Origin: Panopea generosa
Lineage: Eukaryota; Mollusca; Bivalvia; Adapedonta; Hiatellidae
Assembly (NCBI GenBank): GCA_029582155.1
Contig: CM055905.1
Coordinates: forward strand, 61,403,656 to 61,467,655
Length of the DNA: 64,000 bases
Direction of reading: 5' to 3'
Positions within the stretch are counted from its first letter, which is position 1; each line of letters starts with the position of its first letter. Below the pieces are notes generated by a model. It saw only the letters and a list, made by a program, of their open reading frames with translations. It was not told the DNA's origin and made no database searches. This document shows, piece after piece, positions 35,699 to 48,554 of this stretch. The position numbers were made by a program, and so were the translations under genes.

Positions 35699-35858
35699 AT
35701 GTCTGGTACCTTTCCAATGTCGATGGGAGACCATTCGGAACACCTCGCTCAATTCTCACAAAAAGTGCGAGCAGTGCCCGAAGAGTTCCGAATGGGTGGG
35801 CGACGTCTTAATAGATATTTTATTTCTGAGGTCACGAATCGTATATACTTGTGTACAG
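35699..35858 (+). CDS. Possible first coding exon of an unidentified gene
   Basis: ATG at 35699 opens 53 codons plus one base to a donor ACAG|GTAACA (GT at 35859). The peptide is mixed and plausible for a folded protein (MSGTFPMSMGDHSEHLAQFS at the start, then RMGGRRLNRYFISEVTN). It does not fit gene 1: an acceptor just upstream would place a stop in phase 0, and it ends in phase 1 while the next gene 1 exon needs phase 0. It may start a separate transcript or be chance. Confidence 0.3.
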
Positions 35859-36104
35859 GTAACATTTTAGATGTTCTTGATGTTCCATGCGCGTACAAAA
35901 TGACCTGTTTATGTGTCTTAAAATTCAGACTGTTACATACTATCCGTTTTTTTTCTCACAATTCTGACTTTATTCTGCTGGGAAGCTGATGGGTTTTTAA
36001 ACTTATAACATGAACAAGATTTTTTTTCTATTTGAACTTTATTATCAGCATTTCTTTTAAATAAATATTAATTTTCATTACTGTTGTATGTAGCACTGCT
36101 TTAA

Positions 36105-36610
36105 AGTAAAGGGGTGACGCTGCACTGTCCAAGAACAAAATTCAACTGTGTAGTGAGACCTACAACCTATATGGCCGATGTGAATATGATTCTTGGTAAA
36201 CATATACATAAGTTCCAACTTAAATAGGTCTCATTACACTGTTTAAATTTGCTCTTAGTTTTATATAAAATAAGGTCTAGGGTTTCTCAGGGTAAATAAA
36301 ATACACATGGAAAAGTTTTCCCCATAGCAGGAATGTACACGTAAAAATACACAACAAATGGCGGGTTGACCAACAAGTTTTTAAAGTTAGACGACAGTGC
36401 AGTGATACCATTAAGTTATTTTTTTATTTTTTTTAAAAAAGCTTCGAATGCTCATGAATACATCCATGTCTGTTAAAACCCTACAAAAGGCATTGTTAAC
36501 GTCAGTGATGTCTAAGCGAAGTATATGCTATGTTAACTTCTGCTCTACTCATCTGCATCAAGAAACCACAGCCCCTATGAACCATTAAACTATTTCGAAC
36601 CAAATTTCAT
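36105..36610 (-). mobile_element. Family B element copy with internal inverted arms
   Basis: GAACAAAATTCAACTGTG with AGTGAGACCT (36130-36160) is mirrored by AGGTCTCATTACACTG with TTTAAATTTGCTCTTAG (36225-36258), about 80% alike. The rest follows the family to CATCTGCATCAAGAAACCAC and CTATGAACC near 36580. Confidence 0.5.
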
Positions 36611-36639
36611 AGGATTTCATATCTTAATCTATTTATAGA

Positions 36640-36912
36640 AACTGACACCCCACGAACAGGTCCATTTATCCCCAATGGAATAGCAAGGAATTCCATGTCT
36701 GCCCCTCAAATCATAATTAGTGAACGCTTGTGACGTCATTCAATCTTTCCCTTAAGCAAGTGACCAATCGAAGTGCCGGGTGTGGTTTTCTTAATGTCAA
36801 ATTCACTGACCAATCAGCGTGCTCCTACTATATTGCAGTAGAAGATAGCGAATCAGCGTGCTCGTAACGGACCCAATAAGGAAAGTGGGATCCGTTCTAC
36901 AGACTATTCCAA
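36640..36912 (+). mobile_element. Family E repeat, longest copy
   Basis: It begins near CACCCCACGAACAGGTCC. It has TGACGTCA at 36731-36738, two GCGTGCTC blocks, AACGGACCCAATAAGG and the right end CGTTCTACAGAC. About 270 bases and non-coding. Confidence 0.7.
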
Positions 36913-36922
36913 AGTAACATAA

Positions 36923-37393
36923 AGGCATAGTACCACCATTGCAAAAAGGAAGTGCTTCCGTGGGATAGTCGCATAATGGCGGTTATAAATAATCCTCATT
37001 TCTTCTTCTTTAAAAATGCATTTTCCTTATTTTAATGCTCATTTTTTTATTTGAATGTCATTATTGATGTATTTTGAACATTTTGATAGCATTGTTATGT
37101 TTAAATGGTGAATTTAGAAAAAAAAAATTGATGCTTGGAAATTGGGTTATGAATACATAATTTCGGAAGTCTACTTGCACATTGTCACCAGTGTACACAC
37201 TGAGCAGAAAAAAATCTCTTATATGACACATGACCCCTACTTTTCTCATCATATTTTGATAGTGCAGAGGTTGGCAAACAGTAAAATGTAGGTTTCACTT
37301 CTTTCATTTGGGATTCACTATGAATGACAAGCCTTCAAACTTTTATTATTTACTATAGAATAAAGAACAAAAATCAATGGTGGGTTGACACCT
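36923..37393 (-). mobile_element. Family A element with imperfect terminal inverted repeats
   Basis: The left end AGGCATAGTACCACCATTG is mirrored imperfectly by the right end CAATGGTGGGTTGACACCT. About 471 bases, with no coding capacity. This copy and 50592-51108 define the family. Confidence 0.7.
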
Positions 37394-37695
37394 AAACAAC
37401 AATAAAACTTAAACATGTGATATGATGTTCACGTGGTTTTAACCGGAGATTCTTGTAACTTAATCTTTATTTACAATTGACGTGTGGCATCTACAGCGGC
37501 TGGCAGGCGCATTTTAGATTTTAATTAAGGCGATATCAGATCCAATAATACATCAACTTCACACGTTTTATAAGGCCACAATAAATCAATTGCTCGCTTA
37601 CCATTCAATTTTTTCTTAGAAAGGGGGAGGGCGGAAGGATTTTATTTTTTAAATTTATAAAAAAAAAAACATTTTCATTTTGCGTGAAAGTAAAA

Positions 37696-37729
37696 AGGGG
37701 GAGGGGGGGGGGGGGGGGGGGGGGGCGGG
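37696..37729. repeat. Poly-G tract
   Basis: About 29 G residues, broken by one A near the start and a C near the end. Confidence 0.9.
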
Positions 37730-38754
37730 CGGATGATATTCTAGCAATTAATTTATAAATGCCTTATGGTCTTGTTTTAATTTAGTCGATGAATGATAAC
37801 CCACACTTTTCTAATGGTATTTGTTTTTTTTCCGAATGGCAACCATGTTAAAATGCCTTGTTCAGCATAGAAATGTCTGTTCACCTATACGAACTGAAAG
37901 GATAATAAAAACGCCAGGTAAATTTCAAAGCCAGACTACTGAAACACCGCTTATAAACAGTAGTTTGATCAACTATTGTAAGCGATTGTTTTTCAATAGT
38001 TTTAGAATATGCATGTAAAGGAATTCTATTAATTATTTTGTCAATACTAATGGTCTACCGGCTCATTAATGTTATTCTTTATAAGCAAATTTCTAAAACT
38101 GTTCATTAATTTTTACATAGGACAATTTTAAGTTAAAAATCTTCTACTCAAGAAACAACCAGACAAATTCGATCATATTTTATTTAAATGATCCGTGTAA
38201 ATAGGAGTTTTAATTTTGTTCAAATTAAGTAGCCAGCGGTATGTTTTACTTAACATCTCAAGCAGACATTTAACTCAACTCAAAATTTCGATTTCTCTAA
38301 ATGGTTTCTTGAATTAACTACACAGTAATTGACCAAACAGAAATAAAAATTGGTTAAGTACGATATATGTAAATGCTGGTAAAATTTTACAGAAGTTCTT
38401 AAAAATTTCATTTTTTTTTTGATAAGGCCTTTGGTTGTCACAAAGAACGGCGCTGTGGGTTAAAATCGTACACTCTCATTAAAATCTGATCATTTTAAGC
38501 TTCCGTACACTTAGCTAAGTATATCTGACAGAATTGTATCAAAGGTCACCTCTCATTGACCTTTCATGTAATTAATATTCATAACAATTCAGCCAATCAG
38601 ATTAATCGTTAAAATTGATCTGATTTTAATGATATTGAACAATTGTAATTCAATATTTTGAAGAAAAAAAGGGAAAAAAAACTATTTATTTCATAAAATA
38701 ACTAACTTCGGACGCATGACGTAGCCATTGACATGCTCTGCTTCTAACTAAAAT

Positions 38755-39158
38755 ATGCTCTTCTTCTAGCTGAAGATATGCTCTTCAAGTCTTCTAGCTA
38801 AAGATATGCTCTTCGTCTAGCTAAAGATATGCTCTTCAAGTCTTCTAGCTAAAGACATGCTCTTCGTCTAGCTAAAGATATGCCCTTCAAGTCTTCTAGC
38901 TAAAGACATGCTCTTCTTCTAGCTAAAGATATGCTCTTCAAGTCTTCTAACTAAAGACATGCCCTTCTTCTAGCTAAAGATATGCTCTTCAAGTCTTCTA
39001 ACTAAAGATATGCTCTTCAAGTCTTCTAACTAAAGACATGCCCTTCTTCTAGCTAAAGATATGCTCTTCAAGTCTTCTAGCTAAAGATATGCTCTTCAAG
39101 TCTTCTAGTTAACGACATGCTCTTCGTCTAGCTAAAGATATGCTCTTCAAGTCTTATA
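38755..39158. repeat. Minisatellite array 1, ATGCTCTTC-based with ~25/28-bp alternating units
   Basis: Units alternate between CTAGCTAAAGATATGCTCTT + CAAGTCTT and CTAGCTAAAGACATGCTCTT + CGTCT or CTTCT, giving a composite repeat of about 52 bases. It leads directly into array 2 and shares its ATGCTCTTC core. Confidence 0.9.
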
Positions 39159-39159
39159 A

Positions 39160-41580
39160 ATATATGTGATGCTCTTCTTTAACTTAATACACTATATGTG
39201 ATGCTCTTCTTTAACTTAATACAATATATGTGATGCTCTTCTTTAACTTAATACAATATATGTGATGCTCTTCTTTAACTTAATACAATATATGTGATGC
39301 TCTTCTTTAACTTAATACAATATATGTGATGCTCTTCTTTAACTTAATACAATATATGTGATGCTCTTCTTTAGCTTAATACACTATATGTGATGCTTTT
39401 CTTTAACTTAATACACTATATGTGATGCTCTTCTTTAGCTTAATACACTATATGTGATGCTCTTCTTTAACTTAATACACTATATGTGATGCTCTTCTTT
39501 AACTTAATACACTATATGTGATGCTCTTCTTTAACTTAATACAATATATGTGATGCTTTTCTTTAACTTAATACACTATATGTGATGCTCTTCTTTAACT
39601 TAATACACTATATGTGATGCTCTTCTTTAACTTAATACACTATATGTGATGCTCTTCTTTAACTTAATACACTATATGTGATGCTTTTCTTTAACTTAAT
39701 ACACTATATGTGATGCTCTTCTTTAACTTAATACACTATATGTGATGCTCTTCTTTAACTTAATACACTATATGTGATGCTCTTCTTTAACTTAATACAA
39801 TATATGTGATGCTCTTCTTTAACTTAATACACTATATGTGATGCTCTTCTTTAACTTAATACACTATATGTGATGCTCTTCTTTAACTTAATACAATATA
39901 TGTGATGCTCTTCTTTAACTTAATACACTATATGTGATGCTCTTCTTTAACTTAATACAATATATGTGATGCTCTTCTTTAACTTAATACACTATATGTG
40001 ATGCTCTTCTATAACTTAATACAATATATGTGATGCTCTTCTTTAACTTAATACACTATATGTGATGCTCTTCTTTAACTTAATACACTATATGTGATGC
40101 TCTTCTTTAGCTTAATACAATATATGTGATGCTCTTCTTTAACTTAATACACTATATGTGATGCTCTTCTTTAACTTAATACAATATATGTGATGCTCTT
40201 CTATAACTTAATACAATATATGTGATGCTCTTCTTTAACTTAATACACTATATGTGATGCTCTTCTTTAACTTAATACAATATATGTGATGCTCTTCTTT
40301 AACTTAATACACTATATGTGATGCTCTTCTTTAACTTAATACACTATATGTGATGCTCTTCTTTAACTTAATACAATATATGTGATGCTCTTCTTTAACT
40401 TAATACACTATATGTGATGCTCTTCTTTAACTTAATACACTATATGTGATGCTCTTCTTTAACTTAATACAATATATGTGATGCTCTTCTTTAACTTAAT
40501 ACACTATATGTGATGCTCTTCTTTAACTTAATACACTATATGTGATGCTCTTCTTTAACTTAATACACTATATGTGATGCTCTTCTTTAGCTTAATACAA
40601 TATATGTGATGCTCTTCTTTAACTTAATACACTATATGTGATGCTCTTCTTTAACTTAATACAATATATGTGATGCTCTTCTATAACTTAATACAATATA
40701 TGTGATGCTCTTCTTTAACTTAATACACTATATGTGATGCTCTTCTTTAACTTAATACACTATATGTGATGCTCTTCTTTAGCTTAATACAATATATGTG
40801 ATGCTCTTCTTTAACTTAATACACTATATGTGATGCTCTTCTTTAACTTAATACACTATATGTGATGCTCTTCTTTAACTTAATACACTATATGTGATGC
40901 TCTTCTTTAGCTTAATACAATATATGTGATGCTCTTCTTTAACTTAATACACTATATGTGATGCTCTTCTTTAACTTAATACACTATATGTGATGCTCTT
41001 CTTTAACTTAATACACTATATGTGATGCTCTTCTTTAACTTAATACAATATATGTGATGCTCTTCTTTAACTTAATACACTATATGTGATGCTCTTCTTT
41101 AACTTAATACAATATATGTGATGCTCTTCTTTAACTTAATACAATATATGTGATGCTCTTCTTTAACTTAATACACTATATGTGATGCTCTTCTTTAACT
41201 TAATACAATATATGTGATGCTCTTCTTTAACTTAATACACTATATGTGATGCTTTTCTTTAACTTAATACACTATATGTGATGCTCTTCTTTAACTTAAT
41301 ACAATATATGTGAAGATCTTCTTTAACTTAATACAATATATGTGATGCTCTTCTTTAACTTAATACAATATATGTGATGCTCTTTTTTAACTTAATACAA
41401 TATATGTGATGCTCTTCTTTAACTTAATACAATATATGTGATGCTCTTCTTTAACTTAATACAATATATGTGATGCTCTTCTTTAACTTAATACAATATA
41501 TGTGATGCTCTTCTTTAACTTAATGCAATATATGTGATGCTCTTCTTTAACTTAATACACTATATATGATGCTCTTCTTC
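39160..41580. repeat. Minisatellite array 2, 32-bp unit, about 75 copies
   Basis: The unit runs TATATGTGATGCTCTTCTTT then AACTTAATACAC. The last base is often A, and rarer units have TTAGCTT or CTATAACTT. Identity between units is very high. Longer periodicity of 480 bases (15 units) is visible between 40025-40285 and 40505-40765. Confidence 0.95.
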
Positions 41581-41791
41581 AAATTAAGGATATGCTCTTC
41601 TTCTAACTACAGACATGTCCTTTGTCTTACTTAAGATTCTCTCTTCTTCTAACACAAGATATAATGGGCCGGAGGCCTAAATTGCTTAATAAAACATTTG
41701 TCATTGTCATATTACGCTTTTCTATTTTAGGGACACAAACCGTACTAGACTTGATACATTGAAATCAATACGGTGACTGATGCTATATTCA

Positions 41792-41985
41792 TTCGCCCAG
41801 AACATTCACCCGGAACATTCGCACGGAACATTCGCCCGGAACATTCACCCGGAACATTCGCCCGGAACATTCGCACGGAACATTCACCCGGAACATTCGC
41901 CCGGAACATTCGCCCGGAACATTCACCCGGAACATTCGCCCGGAACATTCGCATGGAACATTCGCCCTGAACATTAACCCGGAAC
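41792..41985. repeat. 13-bp minisatellite, about 15 copies
   Basis: CGGAACATTCGCC-type units with ACC/GCA variants. Because 13 is not a multiple of three and stops are absent, open frames run through it on both strands; these are artefacts. Confidence 0.95.
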
Positions 41986-42230
41986 ACGGCCACTGTTCAG
42001 ACAGCCCCACAAGTGTTACATCAAATACTCAAGATTGAAATTCTTTAAAATGTATAGCTACAATATAGTCACGCAAGCTGTTATAACACAGGTTTGCGGG
42101 TAGCCTTGGAAACCACGTTGCCATTTTGTGTTTTGTTAAACAACTGACAGGTTAAAAAAAATACATAAGAAACTTTTTACAGACACGGATAACGAACGAA
42201 TTTCAAATATTTTCTGTTATTTTCATTTTA

Positions 42231-42330
42231 CTGCCGAAATGGTCATTTAATTGCCGAAATCTCTATTTATTAGCCGAAATGGCAAATTAATTGCCAAAAT
42301 TGACATTTAATTGCCGAAATGGACACTTAC
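42231..42330. repeat. Five tandem 20-bp units
   Basis: TTGCCGAAATGG.CATTTAA recurs exactly every 20 bases at 42231, 42251, 42271, 42291 and 42311. Confidence 0.9.
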
Positions 42331-43780
42331 AAAAAGGCGCGCGTTTTTTATGGGGACCTTATGTTGATATACTGGAAAAATATGACAATTTACTTCTGGT
42401 ATTAAAAGTCAAATTGTTTTTAAATTAAGGTGTTTAAATAGTCCCTTCGATTTATAACAGATGATAACTCTATTAAACGTATTTTTTTAAAAAAAATATA
42501 TTGCCTGATCACAAATTTAATATCCACCGCAAAGGGAATTTATCGTACAATTTCCGATGATATGCATACGCTTATCAGTTAATTGTATTTTTAATCGATG
42601 ATGCCCAGAAATTTCCGAACCTTTACGAATATAGTCGAGATCGTATAGAATAAATCCACGGGCCAAGTCTAATTCAAATATCGGCGAATATTATGTTTTT
42701 AACAATACACAAAGATATGATGAAATATTACAATATACCAGTTTTTATTGCATTAAAATAAAATAACGTACTAGTAATGCCAATTTAAGGCTCTCGGAGA
42801 CTTGACGAGGTACAGTTGGATAATAAAACAAAATGGATATTTTTATTGTACTACATTTAAAATTATATATTCAGACTAGATGTTTATTTTACAAAAAGGT
42901 TAATGGTTAGGGTGACAATCACTATGTTTGAATAATGTGTATGTTTGTTTATTTATTTACGATTTTGTGATAGATATATTAAAGTACTTAAGTATGTTTG
43001 TAGTAGAGATTTGTTGTATATTGATGATACCGCTGTACAATTGTGCTGTAAAATACATCCATCTGTTAAAATCAAATAAATGTCAGTGTTTAAACAGCCC
43101 AAAATAACCTGTATTAAGCAACAACCTGTGATAAAATACCACTTTTACTCATTCCTTTGACTGGCTGCTTAAGACAGATTTGACTGTAGTATACACTACA
43201 TACATAGAGAAAAAGTTATAATAGTGGTCACCACATTGGAAAGGTCAGTAACAAAAGACGTCATTCGGAAGCTTGAACCTTGTGAACCCAACCTCTTCTT
43301 CCTTCGTCATCGGCCCATTACCTTTTTTGCAGTATTATAGATTTAAGAATATAGGTTACAAATATGATCATTTTTAACACTCTCCCATCCACTCTCCCCC
43401 TGATATTCTTGCAAGCAGAACTGAAAAAATTACAACTATATAAATTACAATTAAAACAACCCGACTGTCACCAGTTCCAGTTCAAGTTTGCCGTTTGAGA
43501 TATATCCAATTGTTGTTTTGTATCATTACTATTAAATAAAAACCATTGCAACTACGGTGTCCCGTTGAGGCCATTGCTGTATATTTTTTTAATCTATAAT
43601 TATTAATCTATAATTAGATGTGTTTGATGGATGTGTTAAATACTGTACTCTAAATAGACATAACCTATAAGTCCGATTTGTTTAGAATAAAATATATACC
43701 ATGCTATCATATGAATTAAGCTATTTTATGAATTTTTTGTTAAGTAACATTTGTTTTTTTTTGCTTCTGTAATACGTGTT
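42331..43780. other. Last-intron sequence without recognised features
   Basis: AT-rich, with no splice-bounded exon or shared repeat recognised. Confidence 0.35.
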
Positions 43781-43786
43781 TTACAG

Positions 43787-43948
43787 TCAAAATGTAAAGT
43801 GTTGTTGCCAATTAAATCGCGTCCCGCTCTAAAAGCTACAACAACAACTATCCTAAATCCGATAATTCCCGAGCGACATAAACAAATATTCGGATTTCCG
43901 GTAATCAGCGATGTGCGATCCGAAACTATCCGGAATTGGTTTCACTAA
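43787..43948 (+). CDS. Gene 1, terminal coding exon
   Basis: A T-rich tract then CGTGTTTTACAG|TC, and 53 codons in phase 0 to TAA (43946-43948). The peptide begins SKCKVLLPIKSRPALKATTT and ends with FPVISDVRSETIRNWFH, less biased than the upstream exons. Use by gene 1 is inferred from phase, strand and the absence of a better terminal exon nearby. Confidence 0.65.
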   Translation, partial: SKCKVLLPIKSRPALKATTTTILNPIIPERHKQIFGFPVISDVRSETIRNWFH

Positions 43949-43959
43949 AACCAATCACG

Positions 43960-43965
43960 AATAAA
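43960..43965 (+). terminator. Polyadenylation signal AATAAA of gene 1
   Basis: A canonical AATAAA 12 bases after the stop codon. The cleavage site would fall roughly 10-30 bases further on. Confidence 0.6.
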
Positions 43966-44534
43966 ACTGTTTATAGACGACCCTTTTAAACACTTATTCC
44001 AAGAAGGTAACACGTACTGTTGTAGAAAATCGCACCGATTTCTTCAAGCTGCACGGATTTCTGTTAGACTAGGTACAGTTAGATCATTTCGTGGACACAA
44101 AATGTATAAGAGATACCTTTTTAAGATGGCCAGCAGGTAGTAATCAGAGCATAAAACCCATAGTTGACCTTTATCAAAATGTCCTCATCTTAGAAAGTGT
44201 GTGTTTTTGTACCATTAATCACTGCCGACTGTTAACTCTAATTGTTTTCTGTTAATCATTCAAGGACTAGAATTGAGGAGCTATGCTATTCTATGATTCT
44301 CTTGGATGTATGCATGTATTTTTAGTTTTTTAATCACTTCTGAAGCATCTTCTGGACAGTAAATTTCGTTATTAAAGACGACTTGTTTCACAGCTATGCA
44401 TTTTTGAATGTTTTGAACCCCAGCCTCTTCATTACAAATAGTGACTTGTGACAGGATGCGAGATGTGTTATAAGATAAGTAACGAGGAGCCGGTAGACTG
44501 TGGAGCTGATCATCTCTCTTATCCGTTATGGACG

Positions 44535-44590
44535 TTCAACAGTAATGGTTCTGAGCACGCTGATTGGTCAGCCGCTTCAACGAACCAGAT
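44535..44590 (-). mobile_element. Family E repeat fragment
   Basis: GAGCACGCTGATTGGTCAGC is the reverse of the family E core; the copy is short. Confidence 0.45.
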
Positions 44591-44604
44591 TTTCTTAGTC
44601 TATA

Positions 44605-44806
44605 CCAGAACCTGATATCTCCCGAATCAGGTGTATTAACCATCAATGGAAAAAGCAGAGAATTCTATGCCTGTCCCACAATTCGTAGCAATTGAACGCT
44701 AACTAAATTATGACTTTCCCTGAAGTAACTGACCAATCAGCGTGCTTGAGACAATTGCTATTGAACGGACCCAATCGGGAAAGCTGTGTTCGTTCTACAG
44801 ACATTT
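44605..44806 (+). mobile_element. Family E repeat copy without the TGACGTCA core
   Basis: It starts AACCTGATATCTCCCGAATC and ends GGACCCAATCGGGAAAGC with CGTTCTACAGAC. Where other copies have TGACGTCA this one has TGACTTTC. Confidence 0.7.
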
Positions 44807-45159
44807 TTTTCTTCTGGGTATTTAGGCCGGCTACCACAATTAAACCGAATACTCTGATTGGCTGAAAAACGTATTGGGATGTTCAGAGCATATATTTCGA
44901 TAGTAAGCTTAATTCTGGTTCGATGAAAATGTCAAACTTGCAAATGGTTACAGTACAATTTAAGTTTATAGAGGGGGAGCAAAAAGTGGTAAAAAGAGAA
45001 TTTAAACCCAATGTTTTGGACATTTCAATTTTAGTCTAGAATAGTACTTAATAATTTAATAGGAGTTTTTTTGTTCGTGAATATTAGAATAATGATATTG
45101 ATAATACGGTCCGACGTTATATATGTAATGTACGTTTATTGAAAACGCAATGACGAATG

Positions 45160-45465
45160 ATGCTACTACTACTGCTGCTGCTGATGATGATTGTGATAAA
45201 GATGATGATGACAACAACAACAATTTAATGTAGATGATAATTATAATCTTGAAGTTGATTTTATGATATGTTGATGGTGAATATTATGATGATTGTGATA
45301 CTGATGATGATGATAATGATGATGATGATGATTGGGATACTGATGATGATGATAATGATGATGATGACTGTGATACTTATGATGATGATACTGATGATGA
45401 TGCTAATGATGATAATGATTGAAATACTGATGATGATGATTATGATGATGGTGAAGATAATGTTA
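45160..45465. repeat. GAT microsatellite, imperfect
   Basis: GAT triplets with ACT, GCT and AAT variants, densest at 45265-45460. It directly abuts the family D element. Confidence 0.9.
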
Positions 45466-45469
45466 ACGT

Positions 45470-45896
45470 TTCACACCACTATTACATTTCCCATAGGGCT
45501 CCATTGTAACATTTAAGTCCAAAACAGAGTGAAAAATCAAATTCTGCAGCATGTGTCTGGGCTCAGATTCTTCACTGGTTCAAGATATGCAATTATAAAG
45601 GGGAAAAACCATACCTTGACCAGAGTTTTTTTTTTTTAAAAGTCAATGCTTTTGTGAGACCTATCAATTTCCAGAGTAATAATGTGTCAACTATTTGCCC
45701 TAAATGCGGTTCGAACCAACAATTCTGAAATGACACAGAATTGTCCAGAAAGCTGATATCAGCATCATTTTTTCAGTGGTTTCTAAAATAATGACCATTT
45801 AACTCATGCTAGCACAATACAAACCATTGCAGTACAAAGTCCTGAAAAAAGAAGAAAAAGGTCCAGAGTACTCAAGGGAGATAATAGTGGTTTGAG
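45470..45896. mobile_element. Family D element with terminal inverted repeats
   Basis: The left end TTCACACCACTATTA is mirrored by the right end TAATAGTGGTTTGAG. It contains CTGCAGCATGTGTCTGGGCT like the other copies. 427 bases and non-coding. Confidence 0.7.
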
Positions 45897-45899
45897 TCC

Positions 45900-48335
45900 T
45901 TTAGATGAAGACGATGATAATGAAATCGACAGCAACGAGGTGTGTTATCGTTGTTGTTGTGAAAGAAGTGGTAGATGTTGTATTAGTCCTCTAAATAGTC
46001 TTAATTAATATTGAAGTCGATATATCCAAATTGAAGAGCTCTGAGCGGGATTATGACATTGATGTATCGCGAGCTCTATACGGTTTTATAATGGACGCAT
46101 AGAGTCAGGAGCTATATGCGGTCTAACAGTGCATTTTAAAGTGGTTTATTTGATCAGTACATATTTATTAATATTTTCATGAAAGTTCAGCAAAAACTTT
46201 TCCTTCCCCCAGCAAGTGGCGGAGGAATAAATGATAAATCAGTACATTTCGGTATCTGCATATTGTTTCTTGCAAAATCTCTGCAAGGAAAACATGACTA
46301 ATGGACTTTTACGACTAAAACCACGTGATCAATTAAAATTAGAGAAATACAAATAGCAACCTGCCTAGTTTATTTACAGAGTATTTGGTCACCATTTGTG
46401 TTTTAGATTACTACAGCGATATTTCCCGACGTAAATAAACCTGACTGCGTATTATTCGATGTAAAAGTGTAGGTGCTGGCATTACCATGTTTGATGAATT
46501 GTATTTTACGGCACATCGAATCGAATCAAATCGAATATTTTGTTTTGAGGCATGACGTATGTTTCGTGGCATATCTTTAGCTTTTTTCATCATAAAGTTT
46601 ACATACGTTGAAAATATATTGTATTCTATACAATGTATTTGCGCGATTAAGATTGTTTCACGAAACATGTATTTTGCAATCGTCTTCAGTTGTTACGTAA
46701 CCTAACCGATTGATACCATGAATTTGATTATTCATCAGTAATTTTGCGATGTCAAAAGAAAACAAAATGGCGGCAGTATTTTTACCACGCGCGAAATAAC
46801 GCAATCTCGGGAATACGGGCACCTGCGCATTTGTTAAACAATTATGCTCACACCCATTTCATGAAGATAGATAATTTTATCATTACTGCCTCCAAAATTG
46901 ATACTAACAATATATAGCACCATGTGGTAAGATCTAATGTTATTCACTATTCAAATAATATAATCAAAATAAGATATTATCTGTAGAAAATAATCTGTTA
47001 CTTATATATGTAAATACTATACATGTTGTAAATTGAAATTGTATTATCATATTGTAATATTTCATGTATTGGAGAATGAAATTAGAAGAGTACAAATTGT
47101 TTTTATTATTACCGATAAACATATCATAGGGTGTAAGCAAATACAAACAGTTTAAATTAGTGTCATAATTTAATTTAGTGTTATTTATATAAAGATTAGG
47201 TAGCTTTAAGTAAAAAAAAAATTTCATTATTTAGTTTTTGTATCTTTTTAAATTCCCTTTAGGTCTATGTTCTAAAATAACCAACACAGACAGTGCACAT
47301 ACTACATACTTATTATTATTATCACTTCCGATTTATTTTCATTTGGAGCTGCGAGAAGGCGGTGGTATATATATTCTTGTTCAACCGGCATCGTGTTGGG
47401 GTGGGTGTTGGGGATTGAAGCAACTTCAAAACTATGTCAAATATCTATTTTAAAATACCACATGGTGAGTAACATGCTATCTGATTCATAGGACACATAG
47501 GTGACCACGTGCTTGTTATTCTTTGGTGGTCTACGGTTGATGACATTTCCGCAATCTTTCGATCTCTATTCAAAGTACCGAGTTACCCGAATGTTCTATC
47601 CACACTTTCAATGCCGGTAATATACATCAGCAACAAAAACTAGCAACTGTATTGCTGCCTAGTTAACAACAAAGACATGTTAATGACCGGCGCTGTCTGA
47701 GGGAAGGTCGAATCTAAATTATGATCAAGTTGGCCTTTTAAAGAACGTTGTTTCGTGTCATTTACACTTGAATCTGACAAATCGGGTGGCCTTTGATAAG
47801 AAACATGTAATTATAGAAGTCACTCGATTAAAGACGTTGACGTGACGGGGGGATTAATTACAGGGCAGGTTTGTTTGTTGCTAGGCAACGGAAAGCTATC
47901 ATCAACTCAGAGACTGCCTATCTGTATGTAACTTGGTATCGATGACATTTGTCAAAAAATTATGATAATGCTTAATGATAATGTAACCGATTCATGTCCC
48001 TGTTTAGACATTTATATGATGCTTTTATGAATTTGCCTGAAATAACTTGTTTTTGTATCTATTGAAATAGATTGCTTGTATTATCAGAATTATGGTAATT
48101 AAGGTAAATTTTCTATAAATAATCCGATATTCAACTCCTGCTAATGACGAGATATTCCGAATGATGTGACTGTCCTTGTTGCATTAGAAATAAGAGAAGA
48201 ATATTTGCGTTCGTGACACTTGGATTGTATTGTATGCTGTTTAGCGTTGCTTTCGACAATTTTAGTTTATACAATATTTTATTCACATAAATACAAATAT
48301 TTAGCGGCATGCATTTAACAATGAAAAATCAAGTC
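45900..48335. other. Intergenic sequence without recognised features
   Basis: AT-rich. Open frames at 46411-46668 (-) and 46964-47227 (-) have the composition of random AT-rich sequence and no splice context. Confidence 0.35.
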
Positions 48336-48338
48336 ATA

Positions 48339-48505
48339 CAGTAGAACTCCGTTTACTCGAACACTGATTGATAGAACACCACTTATAGCTCGAACCACTT
48401 ATCTGATTCCAGGTCGAATTCCTAGTTCGATGTTTATACATGTATGATATGAACTCGAACTATTTTGTCCTGTTCCGTCGAGTTTGAGCCATCGAAGTTC
48501 TACTG
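48339..48505. mobile_element. Small pogo/Tigger-like MITE with TA flanks
   Basis: The left end CAGTAGAACT is mirrored by the right end AGTTCTACTG, with TA at 48337-48338 and 48506-48507. Internal TCGAAC/GTTCGA pairs extend the symmetry. At 167 bases it is too short to encode a transposase. The CAGT...ACTG ends with a TA duplication are typical of Tc1/mariner-superfamily elements. Confidence 0.75.
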
Positions 48506-48554
48506 TACGTTTTTTTGTTGTGACAATGTTCGAGTTAAATGAAGACAATGTCTG

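Noticed and set aside
38755-41580. CRISPR-like array of regular repeats
   Set aside because: There are no unique spacers; the units are contiguous minisatellite repeats in a eukaryotic genome.
41745-42010. Open frames through the 13-bp array on both strands, resembling repetitive secreted peptides
   Set aside because: All frames of both strands are open at once because the unit contains no stop. There is no start or splice context.
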